Positions 57,408 through 64,000 of a stretch of 64,000 bases of DNA are shown here, in pieces. The position numbers and the translations under genes are program-made. This stretch comes from Petunia secreta (lineage: Eukaryota > Streptophyta > Magnoliopsida > Solanales > Solanaceae): NCBI GenBank assembly GCA_029990175.1, contig JARKIP010000035.1, positions 40,686,001 to 40,750,000 of the forward strand. Reading direction: 5' to 3'. Position 1 is the stretch's first letter. The number at the start of each line of letters is the position of its first letter. Below the pieces are notes generated by a model. It was not told the DNA's origin, did no database searches, and was given only the letters and a program-made list of their open reading frames with translations.

Positions 57408-60400
57408 TCCTCCCCTTCTTGAGAAGATTTCGTCCCCGAAATCGTGCCTTCCTCATCCTCCGAAGTTTGACCTGCAACACAAGGAACTAAGTAAGCAACA
57501 TTAAAGATGTTGGACACGTTATACTCACCAGGGAGGTCGATCACATAAGCATTGTTGTTGATCTTGCTCAGCACTTGAAATGGACCATCCCCTCGAGGAG
57601 CCAACTTTCCTTTCCTTTGGTTTGGGAAGCGTTCCTTTCGGAAGTGAACCCAAACCCAATCCCCCTTCTTTAATTCCAACTTTTTTACGCCCCTTATTTT
57701 TCTTTGATGCAACCTTTGCATAAGCTTCCTCGAGGTTCTTCTTCACCTTTGTATTCAACTCGATCAAGGCAGTAGCTCGCCGAGTACCTTCAAAATCAAT
57801 AACAAAAGCTGGAGGCAATGAGGTTAAATCAAGTGGAATTAAAGGGTTAAATCTATACACACATTCGAACGGAGTTATTCCAATCATTCGATGCACAGTT
57901 CGATTGTATGCAAATTCCATCATGGGCAAACGATCAGCCCAGTTTCCAACCTTGCCTTTGGTCATTGCTCGAAGCAAAGATCCCAAGGTTTGGTTGACTA
58001 CCTCGGTATGTCCATCAGTCTGAGGATGGTGAGACGTCGAGAATAGTAATTTGGTTCCGAGGACACCCCATAAACATTTCCAGAAATGACTCAAGAATTT
58101 AGAGTCTCGATCACTCACAATAGTACGAGGCACACCATGCAATTTCAACACATTAGAAATATACAACGTAGCTATATGTTGTGCATTATCACACTTTTTG
58201 CAAGGAATAAAGTGAGCCATTTTGGAAAAACGGTCGACCACGACAAAGATGCTATCATGTCCACCCCTAACCTTGGTAACCCCATAACAAAATTCATAGA
58301 TATATCAATTCACGGTCGATTAGGAACAGGTAACAGATGTACAATCCATGAGGGTTGGACCTCGATTTAGCTTTCCTGCAATCTATACAAGCATTGCAAA
58401 GCTTTTCCACATCTCTTCGCATTTTTGGCCAATGGAACTTCTCGGTTAAGATACCAAGAGTTTTGTCGACACCGAAGTGTCCCATCAAGCCTCCAGAGTG
58501 AGCTTCTCGAACCAAAAGCTCTCTCCACGATGACACTAGCACCAAAACCCTCCCATTCTTGAAGAGGTAGCCATCGTGCTACTGATATTTCTCAACCCTT
58601 CAGCCGCTCAATATTGCGTCACGAACGCATTTTAGTTTGGGATCATCTTCATACATCGACTTGATGCTTTCGAATCCCATGAGCCTTGAGGCGAGAGTGG
58701 TTTCTAAGGCAAATTTTCTTGATAGTGCATCAGTCACAACATTGTCTTTTCTCTTTTTGTAATGAATTGCATAGGGGAAGCTCTCATGATTTCCACCCAC
58801 TTGACATGTCTTCGGTTCAATTTCTCTTGGCCTTGGAGATGTTTCAAAGACTCATGATCACTTTTGATCACAAACTCTCTCGGCCATAAATAATGTTGCC
58901 AATGGGCGAGTGCTCGAACGACGGCATACAACTCCATATCATACGTTGGGTAATTCAAGGTTGCACCTTTTAAGCTTTTCGCTGAAGTAAGCGATCGGCT
59001 TCGATTCTTGCATAAGCACTCCTCAAAACATAACTCTGGATGCATCACACTCGACCTCGAATGCTTTGCCGAAGTCAGGGAGTTGCAACAACGGGGCAGA
59101 ACAAAGCCTCCGTTTCAACTCTTGGAAATCCCTCTCTTGGGACTCTCCCCACACAAATGGATGGTCTTTCTTTACCAGCTCGGTCAAATGAGCTGGCACG
59201 GTGCTCAAGTCACGAACAAACCTTCGGTAAAATATAGCTAAGCCATGGAAGCTACGAACTTTAGATACCGAGGTTGGAGTTGGCCAATCTTTAATGGCTT
59301 CGACTTTTGACTCATCGACTTCAACACCATTAGCATTCACAACGAATCCTAGAAAGACTACACGCTCGACACAAAAGACACATTTCTTGAAGTTAGCATA
59401 TAACTTCTCTTCTCTAAGCTTATCAAGCACTAGAACTTAGGTGTTCGACATGTTCATCCATAGAATTGCTATAAATAAGGATGTCATCGAAGTAAACGAC
59501 AACAAACTTATTTATGAACGGTTTGAGCACATGGTTCATTAGTCGCATGAATGTACTCGGTGCATTGGATAGGCCAAAAGGCATCACCAACCATTTATAG
59601 AGACCGAATTTGGTCTTGAATGCGGTTTTTCACTCGTCTTCGGGTTTCATTCGGATTTGGTGGTAACCAGACCTGAGGTCTATCTTCGAAAAGCATGAAG
59701 AACCACTTAACTCATCTAGCATGTCATCTAATCGAGGGATAGGATGAAGATACTTTATCGTGATTTTGTTGACTGCTCGGCAATTAATGCACATTCGCCA
59801 AGTTCCATGTTTCTTCGGGACAAGGATAACAGGAACGACGCAAGGACTGAAGCTCTGTCGAACAAGGCCCTTGTTCAGAAACTCGTTAACCTACCTTTGG
59901 AGCTTTTGGTGTCTTCGGGATTAAATTGGTATGCAGGCTTGTTGGGGATTTGAGACCCCGGTACAAAGTCAATCTGGTGCTCGATTCCTCTTAACGGAGG
60001 CAATTCACCTGGCATTTCTTCGGGAAATATGTCTCTGAAGTCCTGCAAAACACTTTGTACAACACTAGGCAAAGGGTTATCGTTAGAAAATTCATCATTA
60101 GAGTTTAGAAAGATACCCTTGTGTACGAGGCAAATTATTATTCGAGCGGTGTCGTTGCCTCGTAAGTACTCCCCCGGTTGCATGATTGCACAAATATTGT
60201 TGACCACGGGTGGCGGAGTTTTGGTTTCGACCACAATTGGTGCTCCGACAGGAGTCTTGGCTTTGGCCACTTCTTTCAGCTCTCTCATCCGTTTATAGTC
60301 CTCACTGACTTGTTTTAGAGACAAAGGTTTGAGTACAAAACTCTCCCCTCCGAGCTTAGCTGTGTAAGTGTTGGTTCGATCGTTGTGGATAACAGATCGA

Positions 60401-61531
60401 TCAAATTGCCACGGTCACCAAAGAAGCAAATGACAAGCTAGCATCGGGACCATATCAAACATCATCTCATCATGATAGGCCCCCACTTGAAATTTGATCA
60501 ACACTTGCTTCGCCACTCTTAGTTCTCCACACTCGTTCAACCACTGGAGCTTGTAAGGTCGGGGATGTTTAGTAGTAGGCAGTCCAATTTGTGAAACCAA
60601 AGTTTGGCTTACTACATTCGAATAGCTGCCTGAATCAATAATTATCAAACACACCTTACCCTTCACTCGACATCGGGCATGGAAGAGATTCTCCCTTTGG
60701 CTGTCATCTTCCTCTTCCATGACCATGGTACTCAAGTTCCTTCGAAAAACTAAAAGAACTTTGAGATGCTCATCCTCGGTGACATCACAACCATCATTTT
60801 CAGATTTAGGTCGATCAGTCTCCTCGGTTACTTCCTCCTCGGAGTCATCCATTTGCTCATAGATGTTTCCATCGTCGAACATTACCATGATATGCCGAGT
60901 TGGATAGTCTCTTTTCGTATGACCATAACCTCTACACTTATGACATTGAATTTTAGAAACACTTGGAGTATTGAGTTGAGTTTTACCTCCCATGTCTTTG
61001 GATTGGTTAACGGTCACTCCCTTCTCAAAGTGTTTCTTCAGATCTCGAATAGTGTTAGCACTTGTTGGATTCGGACTCTTCCATTCTTTACTTCGATTCA
61101 AAGGAGTTGAAGTAGTGACTCCTCGGTACTGGTTTGCTTTATCGTCCTTCACCCATTTCTCAGCTTCGATGGCAGCTTCGAACACATCTTCCAACGTGTG
61201 ATATACATGCAGCCTCAATTGAGACGACACATCTCGAGCCAAGCCATTTTTGAATCGGATGATGGCTTGCTCGTCATCTTCTTCCATATCAAGAGCCAAT
61301 CGAATTCTCACGAAATCATCATGATACTCTTGAACCGATTTGGACCCTTGCTTCAACTTATAGAGCTTTTGAAATTGATTTTGCCGATACTTGGCATTCA
61401 CATACTTAGCATCCATTGCTCTTTTTAACTACGCCCATGTGGTGACTTCGGGATAAACATTCCTTCGTCTCATCCTTTTGTCAGCCTCCCACCATGTTGA
61501 TGCATACGCTTCGAACAAAGCAATAGCATGT
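57173..61531 (-). pseudogene. Gypsy copy 1: gag, protease, reverse transcriptase, RNase H, integrase
   Basis: From right to left: gag (from about 61531, with STWWEADKRMR and a 333-codon frame 61416-60415), a zinc knuckle CHKCRGYGHTKRDY in which the last Cys is Tyr, protease IIIDSGSYSNVVS with intact DSG, post-protease MRELKEVAKAKTP, reverse transcriptase (VPVILVPKK region; FVVVYFDDILIYS at about 59470-59510), RNase H (YDMELYAVVRALAHWQHYL), integrase HHCC (EAHSGGLMGHFG...CNACIDC) and core (VSDRDSKFLSHF; GHTEVVNQTL). An in-frame TGA follows the protease at about 60413 and several frameshifts break pol. The 5' part of gag is cut off by copy 2. The pol frame runs 235 bases into the LTR. Confidence 0.88.
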
Positions 61532-62425
61532 TGGTGCAAGCAAACCCGAAGGAAATGCTAAACACGAAACGCGGAAGAAAATCAATAAGAAAGTAAAGAT
61601 AGAAGCAAGACAAATCTTGCTTCGATTCGAAAGAACAGTGAGGAACCTGTCTCAAGCTCGATCGAAGGGAAATCATGATGCAATCGAAAATACGAAAGCG
61701 ATAAAAGATAAAAGCGAGACGAGACTTACACTAAAGTTCGAGTAGCAACGAAGAACTAGTTCCGTTACACCCCAAACGATTGGAAAGAATCACCTAACAC
61801 TATGCAACTATCCTCAAGAGTCACGAGGCTCGAGCAAATAGAATGATCGAAGACGGATTGAAGAACAACTTGGATTCATCCAATTGATTTCAAGCCAAAA
61901 GTGTTACAAGGTTCAAGAGCATTGCTCATTTAATGTTTTGTGTTCAAAGTAAGGTAAAAACAATAAATGATGAAAGAGGGCATTTATAGCACCTCATTAC
62001 AATGTTTCCTAGCATTCTGGTCCGCTGCTACTCGAGTGTTCTTCGCGATCGCGCAGAGTTATATGCGATCGCGTGGAACACTAAAATGCAGAAGGTCGCG
62101 ATAGCGCGAGTCTTGGCGCGATCGCGCAGGCAAAAGAAATGGTCATCGCGATCGCGTGAGTGATGGACGCGATCGCGAAGAGCAAGTTTCCAGTCTTAGG
62201 CAGTAAGCTCAGCAGACTTCCCCTGTTTTTGCCCTGTTTTGCTCCCCTGCTTCTTGCACTGTTACCTGCCCTGTTTCCACATGGAATGAGCTCCAATGCA
62301 TTGCCTTTAAGTCCTTCCCCGAGCTCGTCTCATCCACGCCTCTCCAAACCAAGTGTAGGTGAGCGTCTTGTATGTCCTTGGCTTGACTTCGAGTGAATGG
62401 TCTTGATGCAATTTGGGTTGCATCA
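61532..62425 (-). repeat. 3' LTR of Gypsy copy 2 (894 bp)
   Basis: On the minus strand it begins TGATGCAACCC at 62425, after the same purine tract as copy 1, and ends GCTTGCACCA at 61532. It sits directly in the gag region of copy 1, so copy 2 is the younger insertion; the flank is CATGT (61527-61531), and the matching duplication would lie outside the window. Confidence 0.82.
62045..62176. repeat. array of GCGATCGC palindromes in the LTR
   Basis: Exact GCGATCGC at 62045, 62065, 62118, 62148 and 62169, plus GCGATAGC at 62098. The starts are 20, 33, 20, 30 and 21 bases apart, near 2 or 3 helical turns. The flanks between sites are not similar, so simple tandem duplication does not explain the pattern well. 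Confidence 0.9.
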
Positions 62426-63993
62426 TCCTCCCCTTCTTGAGAAGATTTCGTCCTCGAAATTGAGGCGTCCTCCTCCAAGGTGTCGTCACCTACATCAAAA
62501 GAAGTCAAGTCACTAACATTGAAAGTAGTCGATACATTATACTCACCGGGCAAATCTATCACGTATGCATTGTTGTTGATCTTGGACAACACTTGGAATG
62601 GTCCATCGCCCCTTGGTGCCAACTTTCCTTTCCTTTGGATGGGAAATCTTTCCTTTCGGAAATGCACCCATACCCAATCTCCCTTCTTGAACTCCACCTT
62701 CTTTCTCCCTTTGTTTCTCTTGGTTGCTATCTTCTCATAAGCCTCTTCCAAAGCCTTCCGCGCTTTGGCGTGAAGTTCAAGTAACGCCTTGGCCCGAGCT
62801 TTACCTTCAAAATCAACAACCACATCCCTTGGCAAAGGGGTAAGATCAAGAGGAATCAATGGGTTAAAACCATAAACACACTCAAATGGAGTCATGCCAA
62901 TCATGCGATGTAAAGTGCGGTTATATGCAAACTCCATGAGTGGTAGCTTATCAATCCAAGTCCCGGCCTTTCCTTTGGTCATAGCTCGTAGTAGAGCTCC
63001 CAAAGTCCGGTTCACCACCTCGGTTTGTCCATCGGTTTGAGGGTGGTGGGACGTGGAGAAGAGCAACTTGGTGCCAAGAGCACCCCACAAACACTTCCAA
63101 AAATGGCTAAGGAACTTGGAGTCCCTATCACTTACAATGGTGCGAGGCACCCCATGCAATTTCAAGACATGATCAATAAACAAGGAAGCTACATGTTGGG
63201 CATCATTAGTCTTTTTGCACGGAATGAAGTGAGCCATTTTGGAGAAACGGTCAACGACAACAAAAATGCTATCGTGTCCTCCTCTAGTCCGGGGTAAAGC
63301 CATAACAAAATCCATAGAAAGATCAACCCACGGACTAGTAGGAATGGGCAAAGGAGTGTATAGTCCTTGGTTGTTGGATCTAGACTTGGCCCTCTTGCAA
63401 TCCAAGCAAGCATTGCAAAATCGCTCCACAAGAGGCCTCATTTTTGGCCAATGGAATTGCTCTTTAAGTATGGCCATAGTCTTATCCACCCCAAAGTGAC
63501 CCATCAAGCCCCCGCAATGTGCTTCTTGCACTAGCACATCTCTCCAAGAGGATTCGGGGACACACACTCGCCCATGCTTGAAAATGTAGCCGTCTACCCA
63601 TTGGTATTTCTCTACCCTTCCCCCACTCACTAGAGCATCATGAATGCTCTTGAGCTTTGGGTCATGAGCGTACAATGCCTTGATACTCTCAAAACCCACA
63701 AGTCTAGAAGCGAGAGTGGTGGCAAGAGCGAATTTTCTTGAAAGCGCATCGGCCACAACATTGTCCTTACCCCTTTTGTAATGAATTACATAAGGAAAGG
63801 ACTCCACGAACTCCACCCACTTGGCATGTCTCTTGTTCAACTTTTCTTGACCTCTTAGATGCTTGAGTGACTCATGGTCACTCTTGATCACGAATTCCCG
63901 AGGCCATAGATAGTGTTGCCAATGGGCTAAAGCTCTCACGAGGGCATACAACTCCTTGTCATACGTAGAGTAATTCAAGGTTGCGCCCTTCAA
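62209..63993 (-). CDS. Gypsy copy 2: RNase H and integrase part of pol, open frame
   Basis: An uninterrupted 594-codon frame that leaves the window on the right. It starts inside RNase H (TYDKELYALVRALAHWQHYL, KSDHESLKHL), then the tether DNVVADALSRK, the integrase zinc domain (EAHCGGLMGHFGVDKT...CNACLDC), the core with MDFVMALPRTRGGHDS, VSDRDSKFLSHFWKCL and DGQTEVVNRTL (D, D35E spacing correct), and a C-terminal GPY/F-like part (GDWVWVHFRKERFP, APRGDGPFQVL, NAYVIDLPGEYNVS). There is no typical chromodomain. The last 72 codons lie within the 3' LTR. All visible catalytic residues are present, so this copy could be recent and possibly active; the rest of the element is outside the window. It encodes enzymes of retrotransposition. 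Confidence 0.9.
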   Translation of the reverse strand: MKGATLNYSTYDKELYALVRALAHWQHYLWPREFVIKSDHESLKHLRGQEKLNKRHAKWVEFVESFPYVIHYKRGKDNVVADALSRKFALATTLASRLVGFESIKALYAHDPKLKSIHDALVSGGRVEKYQWVDGYIFKHGRVCVPESSWRDVLVQEAHCGGLMGHFGVDKTMAILKEQFHWPKMRPLVERFCNACLDCKRAKSRSNNQGLYTPLPIPTSPWVDLSMDFVMALPRTRGGHDSIFVVVDRFSKMAHFIPCKKTNDAQHVASLFIDHVLKLHGVPRTIVSDRDSKFLSHFWKCLWGALGTKLLFSTSHHPQTDGQTEVVNRTLGALLRAMTKGKAGTWIDKLPLMEFAYNRTLHRMIGMTPFECVYGFNPLIPLDLTPLPRDVVVDFEGKARAKALLELHAKARKALEEAYEKIATKRNKGRKKVEFKKGDWVWVHFRKERFPIQRKGKLAPRGDGPFQVLSKINNNAYVIDLPGEYNVSTTFNVSDLTSFDVGDDTLEEDASISRTKSSQEGEDDATQIASRPFTRSQAKDIQDAHLHLVWRGVDETSSGKDLKAMHWSSFHVETGQVTVQEAGEQNRAKTGEVC

Positions 63994-64000
63994 CTTCTCA

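Overview
The window is plant nuclear DNA, most likely from Solanaceae. The evidence is one large intron-rich host gene with plant splice signals, a second small host gene, and many transposon families: solanaceous-type LTRs starting TGTCACGACCC, RTE and L1-type LINEs, Tourist-like and hAT-like MITEs, and Ty3/Gypsy elements. I cannot fix the genus from sequence alone.

Host genes. (1) A two-exon plus-strand gene at 9103-9915 encodes a 240-residue predicted plastid membrane protein, tentatively EMB1273-like. (2) A 28-exon minus-strand gene with coding span 41438-13200 encodes a PRP40A-type U1 snRNP splicing factor. It has a Pro/Gln-rich N-terminus, two WW domains, six FF domains and a charged Lys/Arg/Glu C-terminus, about 1051 residues in all. 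I reconstructed every exon and all junction phases agree. The two genes converge tail to tail about 3.3 kb apart. (3) A possible first exon of an unknown gene lies at 43429-43664.

Transposon layers. Positions 1-8 kb hold LINE remnants; an RTE LINE is split by a 2.8-kb solo LTR with a perfect 5-bp target duplication. The PRP40A introns act as traps: intron 26 holds a 1.24-kb TRIM-like element with an ORF, intron 23 a Copia-like LTR with a LINE inside it, intron 14 and intron 3 TAA-target MITEs, and intron 6 a LINE fragment. The 10.2-kb intron 4 holds a nest in which a 7.9-kb LTR element sits in a LINE and itself carries two related hAT-like MITEs. From 43 to 56 kb there are LTR debris, an L1-type LINE (48223-52516, 11-bp target duplication) and an Athila-like primer binding site. 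From 56.6 kb to the right edge two Ty3/Gypsy copies are nested on the minus strand; the right one has an open pol frame that leaves the window.

Most notable: the 7.9-kb LTR element at 31456-39311 has lost reverse transcriptase and integrase but keeps a 509-codon open frame of unknown function just before its 3' LTR, although its gag frames are broken. Other points are a MITE that probably supplies the branch point of PRP40A intron 3, a GC-AG intron, a NAGNAG acceptor, and helically spaced GCGATCGC palindromes in one LTR.
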